Assembly (NCBI GenBank): GCA_963707145.1
Contig: CAVPOQ010000009.1
Coordinates: 186,001-250,000, forward strand
Length of the DNA stretch: 64,000 nucleotides
Source of the DNA: RPQJ01 sp963707145
GTDB lineage: Bacteria > Pseudomonadota > Gammaproteobacteria > Steroidobacterales > Steroidobacteraceae
Reading direction: 5' to 3'
A model generated the notes under the pieces. That model searched no databases and was not told the DNA's origin. It saw only the letters and a list, made by a program, of their open reading frames with translations. This document shows positions 17,547 to 26,208 of the stretch, in pieces; within the stretch, counting starts at the first letter, position 1, and the number at the start of each line of letters is the position of its first letter. Position numbers and translations under genes: made by a program.

Positions 17547-18658
17547 GGTCGCAGCGCGCGGTAGAGAAACGGCAGGCTCACGTCCATGCGGTAGTCGACG
17601 TCGGAGTGGTCGTCGTCGAACTCCTCGTAGCGATGGGCGATACCTGCCGCGGCGAGGCGCCTCGAGAGCTGCCGCGTGCCGTAGTGGATGCGGTACTGGT
17701 CGCGCCAGCCGCAGTCGATGTAGATGCCGCGCAGCGTGCGCAGGCTGCGGGCGTAGCGGCCCACCAGCCGCACCGGGTCGTGCTCGAGCCAGCGCTTCCA
17801 GCGCGCTTCGATGAGTTCGCCGCTGTCGAGGTGGAAGGGCAGCCGGAAGCCGAGTGGTGCCGTCGGGTCGGGATCGTAGGTGGCCGCCATGCAGACGTTC
17901 ATGATCGCGTGCACCTCGGCGCCGCTGAGCTTGTGCTTCTTCCACATGGCCTCGAGGAAGCGGCGCACGCGGCCGTCGTCGAGGCCCTCGGCGAGCTGGC
18001 GCCCGGCGGCCGTGTCGCGCGGCGGGCTCACGCGCCCGGCCTTGATCGCCGGGCGGCGGTACTTCGCGAGCTCGTCGAGCGTGTTCGGCCAGTCGGCGCC
18101 GTAGATGAACTCGAAGTAGGCGTCGCCGCTGTGGTTGGCGATCGCGCCCCAGTGCTTCGAGTAGCGCATGCCGTGGATGATCGCGCCGTAGCCGCCGGAG
18201 GACTTGCCGAAGCAGCCGCGGTGTTCCCGCGAGGCGAGCGTGCGGAACTCGCGGTCCACGAACGGCACGATCTCCTCGACGAGATAGTCCGCGTAGTTGC
18301 CGAGCGCGGAGGAGTTCACGTACTGGTTGCCGCCGAGACTGGTGAAGCAGTCCGGGAACACCAGGATCACCGGGCCCATGCGTCCGTCTCGGATCAGGCG
18401 GGCGGTGCGCTCGACGGCGTTCTCGCTGAAGGGCTTCCAGTTGAGGTGCGCGACCCCCGATCCGGTGAAACCCACCATGTCGTAGAGCACCGGGAAGCGC
18501 GCGCCGGGACCACTCGCGCGGCGGTCGTATTGCGGCGGCAGCCAGACGGCGAGCTTGCGCACGTGCGGGTCGCCGAGCGGGTTGTCGGCGAGGACGGACG
18601 AGCGGTGCTCCAGCACGACGACCGTGCCGGCGTCGTGCAGGGGGCGCTTGCGAGCCAT
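17543..18658 (-). CDS. Putative esterase, esterase-D/Fes-like alpha/beta hydrolase
   Basis: A 371-residue protein of the putative esterase family (PF00756). Seen are RKLAVWLPPQYDRR, LVFPDCFTSLGGNQY and the nucleophile elbow GKSSGGYGA (about residue 155), with acid and base candidates in CGWRDQYRIHYG and DDDHSDVDYRM. No signal peptide is evident, so cytoplasmic. The stop is coupled to the patatin start. The ATG at 18658 is preceded by CGAGGAGATCC, a good ribosome site. Substrate not predictable; family members cleave acyl esters, S-formylglutathione or siderophore esters. Confidence 0.85.
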   Translation of the reverse strand: MARKRPLHDAGTVVVLEHRSSVLADNPLGDPHVRKLAVWLPPQYDRRASGPGARFPVLYDMVGFTGSGVAHLNWKPFSENAVERTARLIRDGRMGPVILVFPDCFTSLGGNQYVNSSALGNYADYLVEEIVPFVDREFRTLASREHRGCFGKSSGGYGAIIHGMRYSKHWGAIANHSGDAYFEFIYGADWPNTLDELAKYRRPAIKAGRVSPPRDTAAGRQLAEGLDDGRVRRFLEAMWKKHKLSGAEVHAIMNVCMAATYDPDPTAPLGFRLPFHLDSGELIEARWKRWLEHDPVRLVGRYARSLRTLRGIYIDCGWRDQYRIHYGTRQLSRRLAAAGIAHRYEEFDDDHSDVDYRMDVSLPFLYRALRP

Positions 18659-18766
18659 GCGGAGGATCTCCTCGAGAGTTCTCTGGCGCTACCTTTGCGC
18701 GCCGGGGTGCCTGGGTCAACCGGGCGGACTGTGGGGGCGCGGCAGGAACTCACAAGGGCCGGGGGG

Positions 18767-19372
18767 TCACCCCGGACGGCGCCGCGTCCAGTAGGTGAGC
18801 AGCGCGTAGCCGGCGGCCATGCCTCCGAGGTGGGCGAAGTGTGCGATGCCCTGGCCCGAGCCCGTCACGCCGAGGTACAGCTCGAGCAGTCCGTACAGCG
18901 TCACGAACAGCCACGCCGGCATCGGGATCGGCGGGAACAGCAGCATCAGCTTGCGGTGCGGCCATGCCATGCCGAAGGCGAGCAGCAGCCCGAACACGCC
19001 GCCGGAGGCACCCACGGTCGGCACAGGCGGCGTGTGCGCCGCGCCGGTGACCGCGAGCTGCGCGACCGCCGCGCCCACCACGCAGACGAGGTAGTACACG
19101 AGGAACCGGCGCGCGCCGAGCAGGCGCTCGATGTCGCCGCCGAACATATACAGCGCCAGCATGTTGAACAGCAGGTGCGTGAGGCTGCCGTGCAGGAAGC
19201 CGTAGGTCAGCAGCTGCCAGATCTCGAATCCGGGGGCACCGCCGGACTGCGGCGAACCGGGCGGCCACAGCGCAAACGGGCCCATCAGTGCATTGCCCGT
19301 GACGAGCTGCAGGATGAACACGCCGACGTTGATCAGGAGCAGGGCGCGCGTGACGGGGGGGAGGTTCTGCAT
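18767..19372 (-). CDS. Rhomboid-family intramembrane serine protease (GlpG-like, minimal)
   Basis: A 201-residue, six-helix rhomboid without extra domains. Helices include ALLLINVGVFILQLVTG, the HG-containing loop YGFLHGSLTHLLFNMLALYM, and the catalytic serine in VGASGGVFGLL (about residue 123). The histidine is in HFAHLGGMAAGY (about 180). The dyad and the HxxxN motif (HLLFN) are complete, so the protease should be active. It is separate from the frame-broken rhomboid at 15.6 kb; the two share only motifs. ATG 19372. Divergent from the alpha/beta hydrolase gene at 19462. Confidence 0.92.
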   Translation of the reverse strand: MQNLPPVTRALLLINVGVFILQLVTGNALMGPFALWPPGSPQSGGAPGFEIWQLLTYGFLHGSLTHLLFNMLALYMFGGDIERLLGARRFLVYYLVCVVGAAVAQLAVTGAAHTPPVPTVGASGGVFGLLLAFGMAWPHRKLMLLFPPIPMPAWLFVTLYGLLELYLGVTGSGQGIAHFAHLGGMAAGYALLTYWTRRRPG

Positions 19373-19461
19373 GGCCGCGGCATCCTAGCCGAATCGCGCT
19401 GCGGATTGGCGCCGGCGGCATGCTAGGGTTGCGGCGCCACCCCAGGCACCTGCACCCACAG

Positions 19462-20937
19462 ATGCACCCGACCGTCCTGCCGCTGTGTCTCCTGCTGGCC
19501 GCACTTCCGGTGGCCGCCGGCCCGCCCGCTGCCCGCACGCTCGGCACGATGAGCTTCGAGCCCTGCACGCTGTCCGCCGCCGGCCAGCCCGCGACGGTCG
19601 CCGCGTTCTGCGGCACGCTCGCGGTGCCCGAGGACCGGGCCCGTCCCGCCGGTCGCCGCATCGAACTCGCCGTGGCGTTCGTTCCGGCCCGCTCGAAGCA
19701 GCCGCGTCCGGATCCGGTGTTCATGCTCGCAGGTGGCCCGGGACAGTCGGCGCGCGAGGCGTTTCCGGGAGCGGCGGGCGCGTTTCGCGAGATCCTGCGC
19801 GAACGCCACGTCGTGCTGGTGGACCAGCGAGGCACCGGCGGGTCGCACCCGCTCGACTGCCGGGCGGCCGGCGGTGCCAACGGACCCGAGCCGGCCGAGG
19901 CCACCGATCCCGCCGCCGCCCGCCGTCTCGCCGAGCGCTGTCTCGCCGGCCTCGACGCCGATCCGCGCTTCTACACGACCAGCGACGCGGTGCTCGACCT
20001 CGAGGCCGTGCGCGCCGCGCTCGGTGCGCCGCAGGTGAACCTCGTCGGCATCTCCTACGGCACGCGCGTCGCGCTCGAGTACCTGCGGCGCCACCCCGAG
20101 CGCACGCGCAGCGTGGTGCTCGACGGCGTGGTGCCGCCCGAACTCGCCCTCGGCGCCGAGCACGCGCGCAATCTCGAGGTGGCGCTCGACGCGCACTTCG
20201 CGGCCTGCGAGGCCGACGCGGCCTGCCGCGCGCAGTTCGGCACCCCGCGTGCGCGGCTCGAGCGGCTGCTCGACGAGCTCGAGGTGCTGCCGCGGCGCCT
20301 GCGCTACCGGGATCCCGTCACCGACGAGCTGCGCGAGGAGGAGCTCACCCCGGCCGCCGTGGCGGCCGTCGTGCGCCTCTATGCCTACACGCCGCAGCTC
20401 GCGGCGATGCTGCCGCGCTCGCTCGCCGAGGCGACCGACGGGCGACCCGAGGTGTTGATGGCGCAGGCGCGCATGATCGAGACGCTGCTCGGCGAGCAGA
20501 TCTCCATCGGGCCGCAGCTCTCCGTGACCTGCGCGGAGGACGCCGACCGCCTGCGCATCGACCCGGCCGACGAACGCACCCTGCTCGGCACGGAGTTCGT
20601 CGCCGCGGTGCTCGCGCAGTGCGAGGTCTGGCCGCGCGGCCGGCGGCCCGCGGACTTCAACGATCCGGTGCGCAGCGACCGGCCGGTGCTGCTGCTGTCG
20701 GGCGAACTCGACCCGGTGACGCCACCGCGCTACGGCGAGGCCGTGGTCCGTCACCTGCCGAACGGCCGCCACCTCGTCGCGCCAGGGCAGGGCCACAACG
20801 TGATGCTGGCGGGCTGCGCGCCGCGCCTGATGGCGCGCTTCATCGCCGCAGGCTCCGCGCGCGGCCTCGAGGTCGCCTGCCTCGAGCGGCTCGCGGCACC
20901 GCCGCCGTTCCTCGGCGCCTACGGCTGGGGACCCTGA
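19462..20937 (+). CDS. Secreted alpha/beta hydrolase with TAP-like C-terminal domain (tripeptidyl-peptidase type)
   Basis: A 491-residue exported hydrolase. ATG 19462 opens a Sec signal peptide (MHPTVLPLCLLLAALPVAAG); an in-frame upstream start at 19420 would hide it and is less likely. Core motifs are AGGPGQSA (oxyanion), DQRGTGGS, nucleophile elbow GISYG (about residue 197), then the TAP-like part with LLLSGELDPVTPP (acid) and GQGHNVM (histidine). Scattered cysteines (CTLSAAG, CGTLAV, CAED, CEVWP, CAPRL) could form disulfides. Family members release N-terminal peptides or hydrolyse esters in the periplasm. The ABC transporter gene starts 11 bases downstream. Confidence 0.88.
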   Translation: MHPTVLPLCLLLAALPVAAGPPAARTLGTMSFEPCTLSAAGQPATVAAFCGTLAVPEDRARPAGRRIELAVAFVPARSKQPRPDPVFMLAGGPGQSAREAFPGAAGAFREILRERHVVLVDQRGTGGSHPLDCRAAGGANGPEPAEATDPAAARRLAERCLAGLDADPRFYTTSDAVLDLEAVRAALGAPQVNLVGISYGTRVALEYLRRHPERTRSVVLDGVVPPELALGAEHARNLEVALDAHFAACEADAACRAQFGTPRARLERLLDELEVLPRRLRYRDPVTDELREEELTPAAVAAVVRLYAYTPQLAAMLPRSLAEATDGRPEVLMAQARMIETLLGEQISIGPQLSVTCAEDADRLRIDPADERTLLGTEFVAAVLAQCEVWPRGRRPADFNDPVRSDRPVLLLSGELDPVTPPRYGEAVVRHLPNGRHLVAPGQGHNVMLAGCAPRLMARFIAAGSARGLEVACLERLAAPPPFLGAYGWGP

Positions 20938-20948
20938 GCGGTGGGGCC

Positions 20949-21695
20949 ATGATCGAAGTGCAGTCGCTCGAGAAGTCCTTCGCGGCCCGCGGCACGGTGG
21001 TCCGCGCCGTCGACGGCGTGAGCTTCGCGGCGCGCGACGGCGAGATCACCGGGCTGCTCGGGCCGAACGGCGCGGGCAAGACCACGACGCTGCGCATGCT
21101 CTACACGCTGATGCGCCCCGACGCGGGCCGCGTGCTCGTCGATGGGATCGACGCGGCGCAGCGGCCCGACGAGGTGCGCCGCCGGCTGGGCGTGCTGCCG
21201 GACGCGCGCGGCCTCTACAAGCGACTCACCGCGCGCGAGAACGTCGCCTACTTCGGGCGCCTTCAGGGACTCGACGAGGCGACCATCGCGACGCGCACCG
21301 CGCGGCTCGCCGCGGCGCTCGGCATGGAGGACTTCATCGACCGCCGCACCGAGGGCTTCTCGCAGGGGCAGCGAACCAAGACCGCGATCGCGCGCGCGCT
21401 GGTGCACGACCCGCGCAACGTGCTGCTCGACGAGCCCACCAACGGGCTCGACGTCATGACCACGCGCGCGATGCGGCGGTTCCTGGGCGAGCTTCGGGCC
21501 GAGGGACGCTGCGTGCTGTTCTCGAGCCACGTCATGCAGGAGGTTGCGGCGCTCTGCGACCGGGTGGTCGTGATCGCCAGCGGGCGGGTGGTGGCCCTGG
21601 GCACGCCGGACGAGCTCCGCGCGCAGACCGGGCGCGCCAGCCTCGAGGACGCCTTCGTGCAGGTGATCGGCTCGGAGGAGGGGCTGTACTCGTGA
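20949..21695 (+). CDS. natA: ABC transporter ATP-binding protein, NatA-like
   Basis: A 248-residue ABC ATPase. Walker A is GPNGAGKTT (about residues 38-46), the signature FSQGQRTKTAIARAL replaces LSGGQ with SQGQ, Walker B is VLLDEPTNGLD, and the switch His is in FSSHVMQEVA. The GLYKRLTARENV Q-loop region and the single-ATPase-plus-permease context match the NatAB sodium-extrusion type exporter. It ends in a 4-base overlap with the permease start (GTGA), so they are translated together. Exported substrate is inferred from family; Na+ is the usual one, not proven here. Confidence 0.9.
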   Translation: MIEVQSLEKSFAARGTVVRAVDGVSFAARDGEITGLLGPNGAGKTTTLRMLYTLMRPDAGRVLVDGIDAAQRPDEVRRRLGVLPDARGLYKRLTARENVAYFGRLQGLDEATIATRTARLAAALGMEDFIDRRTEGFSQGQRTKTAIARALVHDPRNVLLDEPTNGLDVMTTRAMRRFLGELRAEGRCVLFSSHVMQEVAALCDRVVVIASGRVVALGTPDELRAQTGRASLEDAFVQVIGSEEGLYS

Positions 21696-22870
21696 GCGCG
21701 TGGTGGGTGGTGCTGCGCAAGGAACTCGTGGACGCGTTCCGCGACCGGCGCATGGTGGCGGTGGCGCTGGTGGTCATGCCGCTCGCCGTGCCGCTGATCC
21801 TGGCCGGCATGAGCTCCCTCGGTGCGAAGCGCCAGGTGGAGCAGCTCGAGGGCACGCTCGAGCTGCCGGTGATCGGCGCGGAGCACGCGCCGAACCTCGT
21901 GGCGTGGCTCGCGACGCAGGACGTGAAGGCCCTGCCGCCGCCGGTGGATCCCGACGACGCCGTGCGCCGGCAGGAGCACGAGGTGATCCTGCGCGTCGAC
22001 CCCGGGTTCGCCGCGGACTGGCGTGCGGGGCGGCCGGCCGGGCTCGAGATCATCTTCGACAGTTCCCGGCCGCTGCAGTCCGGCACGACCGTGGCGCGGC
22101 TGCGCGCGCTGCTCGGCGGCTACGACCAGCAGGTGGGCACGCTGCGGTTGATCGCGCGCGGCATCCACCCCGCCGTCGTGCAGCCGCTGCGCGTCGGGGA
22201 CCGCGACGTCGCCATGCCCGGGTCGAGCTTCGACCTGGCGCAGCAGATGCTGCCCTACCTGCTGCTGTTGCTGGCCTTCATCGGCGGCATGCAGCTCGCG
22301 GTGGACGCCACGGCGGGGGAGCGCGAACGCCAGTCGCTCGAGCCGCTGCTGGCGACGCCCGCTTCGCGCGAGGCGATCATCAGCGGCAAGATCCTCGCCA
22401 CCGCCGCCTTCACGCTGCTGTCGCTGCTGGTCACGCTGGTGATGTACCGCATGGCGTTCGAGTTCATGCCCTCCGACCGCCTCGACACTTCGCTCGCGGT
22501 ACCGCCCGCGGCCCTGGCGAAGCTGCTGCTGGTGGTGCTGCCCATCGCCCTGCTCGGGGCCGCGGTGCTCACCGCGCTGGCGGCGTTCGCGCGCAGCCAC
22601 CGCGAGGCGCAGAGCTACCTGCCGCTGCTGATCTTCGTGCCGATGCTGCCGACGCTGTACCTGATGGTCGCGCCGGTGAAGACCCAGGCCTGGATGCTGG
22701 CCGTGCCGTTCCTCGGGCAGAACCAGCTGATCCTGCGCGTCCTGCGCGGCGAGCCGGTCGCACCCCAGGAGTGGGCGCTCAGCCTCGGCAGCGGGCTCGC
22801 GCTCGTGGCGCTCGCGTGGTGGCTCGCGGCGCGTCTCTACCACCGCGAGCAGCTGGCGGCGAGCGGCTGA
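21692..22870 (+). CDS. natB: ABC transporter permease, NatB-like (ABC-2 type)
   Basis: A 392-residue ABC-2 permease. The order is an N-terminal helix (MVAVALVVMPLAVPLILAGM), a ~150-residue extracytoplasmic domain (EGTLELPVIGAEHAPNLVAW ... DVAMPGSS), then five or so helices starting LAQQMLPYLLLLLAFIGGMQ. TAGERERQSLEPLLATPASR is the conserved coupling motif that touches the ATPase. The C-terminal FLGQNQLILRVLRGEPV is typical of NatB. GTG start overlaps natA. Together they should form a homodimeric exporter in the inner membrane. Confidence 0.9.
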   Translation: MSAWWVVLRKELVDAFRDRRMVAVALVVMPLAVPLILAGMSSLGAKRQVEQLEGTLELPVIGAEHAPNLVAWLATQDVKALPPPVDPDDAVRRQEHEVILRVDPGFAADWRAGRPAGLEIIFDSSRPLQSGTTVARLRALLGGYDQQVGTLRLIARGIHPAVVQPLRVGDRDVAMPGSSFDLAQQMLPYLLLLLAFIGGMQLAVDATAGERERQSLEPLLATPASREAIISGKILATAAFTLLSLLVTLVMYRMAFEFMPSDRLDTSLAVPPAALAKLLLVVLPIALLGAAVLTALAAFARSHREAQSYLPLLIFVPMLPTLYLMVAPVKTQAWMLAVPFLGQNQLILRVLRGEPVAPQEWALSLGSGLALVALAWWLAARLYHREQLAASG

Positions 22871-23026
22871 GCGCGGGCGACGGTGCGGCGTGCGGCCGGG
22901 GGGCGGCGACGTGGCAGGGCCAGACCGGGGACGTGGCACCTCCGGGCCGGGGACGGGCAGCGACGGGGTCGTGGACCCGTGCGATAGACTTCCCGTGCAA
23001 CCAACACGACCGACCGGACCGCCATC

Positions 23027-24121
23027 ATGCTGACCCACGTGCTGTTCTTCCTCCTCGGTCTCGCGGCCCTCGTCGTCGGCGCCGAGGCGCTGGTGCGCGG
23101 CGCCTCGAAGATTGCCCTGTCGCTGGGCATCTCGCCGCTGGTCGTGGGCCTCACCATCGTCGCGATGGGTACGAGTTCGCCCGAGGTCGCGGTGTCCGTC
23201 GGCGCCGCCCTGAGCGGCAACACCGACATCGCGGTCGGCAACGTCGTCGGCAGCAACATCTTCAACGTGCTGTTCATCCTCGGCATCAGCGCGGTGATCA
23301 CGCCGCTGGTCGTGCACTCGCAGATCATCCGCCAGGAGGTGCCGATCATGATCGGCGCCTCGGTGATCCTGGCGGTGATGATCCTCGACGGATCGCTGGG
23401 GCGGGTCGAAGCCGCGCTGCTGCTCGTGCTGCTGGTGGGTTACCTGGTCTTCCTGGTGCGCCAGTCGCGCGCCGAGACCGCCGAGATCCGCGACGAGTAC
23501 GAGGGCGCCGCGGCGCGACGCGACGCCGGCTGGGACAGCCACTGGGCCGCCCAGGTGCTGCTGATCGCGGCCGGCCTCGGCCTGCTGGTGCTGGGGTCCG
23601 GCTGGCTGGTCGACTCGGCGGTGGCCTTCGCGCGCGCCTTCGGCGTGAGCGACCTCGTCATCGGCCTCACCATCATCGCCGCGGGCACGTCCATGCCGGA
23701 GGTCGCCACCTCGATCATGGCGGCGATCCGTGGCGAGCGCGACATCGCCGTCGGCAACGTGATCGGCAGCAACACCTTCAACATCCTGGGCTGCCTTGGC
23801 CTCTCGGGCGTGGTGAGCGCGAGCGGCCTCGCCATCGCCCCGGCGGTGCTCAACTTCGACATCTGGGTGATGATCGCGGTGGCGGTCGCCTGCCTGCCGG
23901 TGCTGCTGCTGCGCCGGCAGATCGGCCGCAAGCGCGGCCTGCTGTTCCTCGCCTACTACGCCGCCTACGTCGCCTACCTGATCCTCGGCGCCCAGCAGCA
24001 CGACGCGCTCGAGGAGTACTCGGCGGTGATGCTGAGCTTTGTGCTGCCGATCACCGTCGTCACGCTGGTGGCGATGGTGGTGCGCCAGCAGGCTTCCGGA
24101 CCCGGGGGGCCGGACGGCTGA
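23027..24121 (+). CDS. Calcium/sodium antiporter, YrbG-like CaCA family
   Basis: A 364-residue membrane antiporter with the two alpha repeats that define CaCA exchangers: AMGTSSPEVAVSVGAAL with GNVVGSNIFNVLFILG in the first half, and AAGTSMPEVATSIMAAI with GNVIGSNTFNILGCLG in the second. The acidic residues in each PEV motif bind the cation. Ten helices are expected, with a charged loop (RAETAEIRDEYEGAAARRDA) between halves. The product exchanges Na+ or H+ for Ca2+ across the inner membrane. It stands alone; the 156-base gap before it holds three imperfect ~23-base GC-rich repeats (GGGGACGTGGCA-like) and no gene. Confidence 0.92.
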   Translation: MLTHVLFFLLGLAALVVGAEALVRGASKIALSLGISPLVVGLTIVAMGTSSPEVAVSVGAALSGNTDIAVGNVVGSNIFNVLFILGISAVITPLVVHSQIIRQEVPIMIGASVILAVMILDGSLGRVEAALLLVLLVGYLVFLVRQSRAETAEIRDEYEGAAARRDAGWDSHWAAQVLLIAAGLGLLVLGSGWLVDSAVAFARAFGVSDLVIGLTIIAAGTSMPEVATSIMAAIRGERDIAVGNVIGSNTFNILGCLGLSGVVSASGLAIAPAVLNFDIWVMIAVAVACLPVLLLRRQIGRKRGLLFLAYYAAYVAYLILGAQQHDALEEYSAVMLSFVLPITVVTLVAMVVRQQASGPGGPDG

Positions 24122-24164
24122 GCCGGGTCGCAAGTCCTGCGCGGGCCCGGTGCGGACCCGTCGC

Positions 24165-26087
24165 TCACCACGCGATGCCGTAGTCCTCGCCGAAGTTGCT
24201 CGACCCGCCCCAGATCGTGCCGTGGGCGTGGTCGAGCAGGATCGCGTTGATGGGCCCGGACGTGCGCGGCTGGAACTCGAGCCTGTAGCCGCGCTGCGCG
24301 AGTTCCTTGCGCACCCACTGCGGAACCGACTCGTTCAGCACCAGGCGCCCCGGCTGCGATTCGTGCTTGTCGAACGAGCTGCGCATCTGGAAGCTCTCGA
24401 AGTTGGCGGCCTCGGTGGCCTCCTGGGGCGTCATGCCGAACTCCGCCACGTTCAGGAAGAACTGCAGCAGGTTCTGGTCCTGTGAATCCCCGCCCTGCAC
24501 GGCGAAGGCGAGCCAGGGCCTGCCGTCCCTGAAGGCGAGGCTCGGCGTGAGCGTGACCCGCGGGCGTTTGCCGGGTTCGAGCACGTTGTACGGATTGAGC
24601 GCCGGGTCGAGCACGAAGGACTGCAGCCGCTGGCTGAGTCCGACGCCGGTGCGCCCGGCGATCGTGGCCGGTACCCAGCCGCCGCTCGGTGTGACCGCCA
24701 CCAGCCAGCCCTGCGCGTCGGCCGACACCACCGAGGTCGTGCCGCTGTGGAAGCCCTCCTTGAACGACTCGAGTGCCTGCGCAGAAAGCTCGGCGGGCGT
24801 CTCGCCCAGTGCCGCGCGGCGTTGCGTCGCGAGCAGGTCGGCGAACGGATTGGTGCCGCTCTGGAAGGGGTAGGGGTCGCCGGGGCCAGCCGTCGCGTCG
24901 TTGCGATCCATGCGGATCGTCGCGGCGCGCGCCTTCGCATATTCCTTCGACAGCAGCCCGCGGCGCGGCTCCTCGGGTGGAAAGTAAGGGTCGCCGTAGT
25001 AGAAGTCGCGGTCCGCGAAGGCGAGGTTCATCGCCTGGTAGACGAGGTGGATGTAGTTGGCGCTGTTGTATCCAAGCGCCTTCAGGTCGAAGTGCTCGAG
25101 CAGGTTCAGCGACTGCAGCAGCGCCGGGCCCTGCGTCCAGGTGTCGAGCTTGTAGACGTCGATGCCGCGGTAGTTCGTCGCGAGCGGCGCCTCGACGAGC
25201 GGCCGCCAGCGATCGAGATCCGCGAGCGTGATCAGGCCGCCCTGTTCCTGCGTGCCGCGCACGAACTCCTGCGCGATGTCGCCGCGGTAGAAGCGGTCGT
25301 AGGCGGCCTGGATCGCGTCCTTGCGCGACTTGCCGGCCTGCAGTGCCTGCGCCTCGGCCTCGACGAGCTTGCGCAGCGTGGCGGCGAGGTCAGGCTGCCG
25401 GAAGATTTCGCCCGGGTTGGGCGCTTCGCGCGCCTCGCCGAGGTGCGGCAGCATCACCTGCTTCGAGTACGGCCACTCCTTCAGCTTGTCGCGCCAGCGC
25501 TCGATGCGGTCGGCGGTCTCGGCGTCGATCGGATAGCCGTCGGCAAGCTCGATCGAGGGCGCGAGCACCTCGGCCAGCGACAGCGTGCCGTACTCCGACA
25601 GCATCAGCATCAGGCCGCCGGGCGTGCCCGGCGTGACGGCCGCCAGCGGCCCGTAGGCGGGGGGGAACTCGTAGCCCTTCTGGCGGTAGAACTCGGGCGT
25701 CGCGCCGGTGGGTGCCACGCCGAGGCCGTTGATCGCGACCACTTTCTTCGTGCGCGGGTCGTAGATCAGCGCCTGGGTCTCGCCGCCCCAGTGCAGCACG
25801 TCCCACATGGTCGAGGTGGCCGCGATCATCGCGCAGGCCGCGTCCACGGCGTTGCCGCCGCGCTGGAACATGAGCGCGCCCGCGGTCGCCGCGAGCGGCT
25901 TGCCGGTGATCGCCATCCAGTGCCGGCCGTGCAGTGGCGGCTTCTGCGTCCTGGCGAAGGTGCGGGCGACGGCGGGGTTTTCGGCGGCCTGGCCGAGCGC
26001 CTGGCCGAGAGCGGAGTCGGGCTGGGTCATGAGGAGTGTCGTTGCGAGCGTGCAGCCGAGGAGGAACGCGCGGGGTTGCGTCGTCAT
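24165..26087 (-). CDS. Gamma-glutamyltransferase family protein (periplasmic, Ntn hydrolase)
   Basis: A 640-residue, exported gamma-glutamyltransferase-like protein. ATG 26087 starts a signal peptide (MTTQPRAFLLGCTLATTLLM ... ALGQA). The large-subunit hallmarks are FQRGGNAVDAACAM and TPGTPGGLMLMLSEYG. The autocleavage point is GTTSVVSADAQG with the new N-terminal Thr at about residue 450, and the small subunit contains PSGGWVPAT and GKRPRVTLTPSLAF. In classical GGTs the acceptor-site region is MNDEMDDF/SSMSPT; here SQRLQSFVLDPALNPYNVLE is different, so it may act on another gamma-glutamyl or N-acyl substrate. Divergent from the M20 amidohydrolase. Confidence 0.88.
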   Translation of the reverse strand: MTTQPRAFLLGCTLATTLLMTQPDSALGQALGQAAENPAVARTFARTQKPPLHGRHWMAITGKPLAATAGALMFQRGGNAVDAACAMIAATSTMWDVLHWGGETQALIYDPRTKKVVAINGLGVAPTGATPEFYRQKGYEFPPAYGPLAAVTPGTPGGLMLMLSEYGTLSLAEVLAPSIELADGYPIDAETADRIERWRDKLKEWPYSKQVMLPHLGEAREAPNPGEIFRQPDLAATLRKLVEAEAQALQAGKSRKDAIQAAYDRFYRGDIAQEFVRGTQEQGGLITLADLDRWRPLVEAPLATNYRGIDVYKLDTWTQGPALLQSLNLLEHFDLKALGYNSANYIHLVYQAMNLAFADRDFYYGDPYFPPEEPRRGLLSKEYAKARAATIRMDRNDATAGPGDPYPFQSGTNPFADLLATQRRAALGETPAELSAQALESFKEGFHSGTTSVVSADAQGWLVAVTPSGGWVPATIAGRTGVGLSQRLQSFVLDPALNPYNVLEPGKRPRVTLTPSLAFRDGRPWLAFAVQGGDSQDQNLLQFFLNVAEFGMTPQEATEAANFESFQMRSSFDKHESQPGRLVLNESVPQWVRKELAQRGYRLEFQPRTSGPINAILLDHAHGTIWGGSSNFGEDYGIAW

Positions 26088-26208
26088 GGGCATTCCGGGG
26101 GAGGCGACCGGCGGCAGCCTACACGAGGCCCGCCGGCGAAGGCAGCGGCGCGCGGCCGTCGCGATCACGCTATTCTCCGCGCCTCGTTCCACCCACCCGG
26201 ACCGCCCC

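Noticed and set aside
22871..23026. Imperfect ~23-base repeats before the antiporter as a riboswitch or regulator
   Set aside because: Three loosely similar GC-rich units only; no recognisable riboswitch core or promoter.
21263..24133. 956-residue minus-strand open frame over natAB and the CaCA antiporter
   Set aside because: Shadow of the real plus-strand genes: the protein is His/Arg/Gln-rich with no domain, while the other strand has conserved ABC and antiporter motifs.
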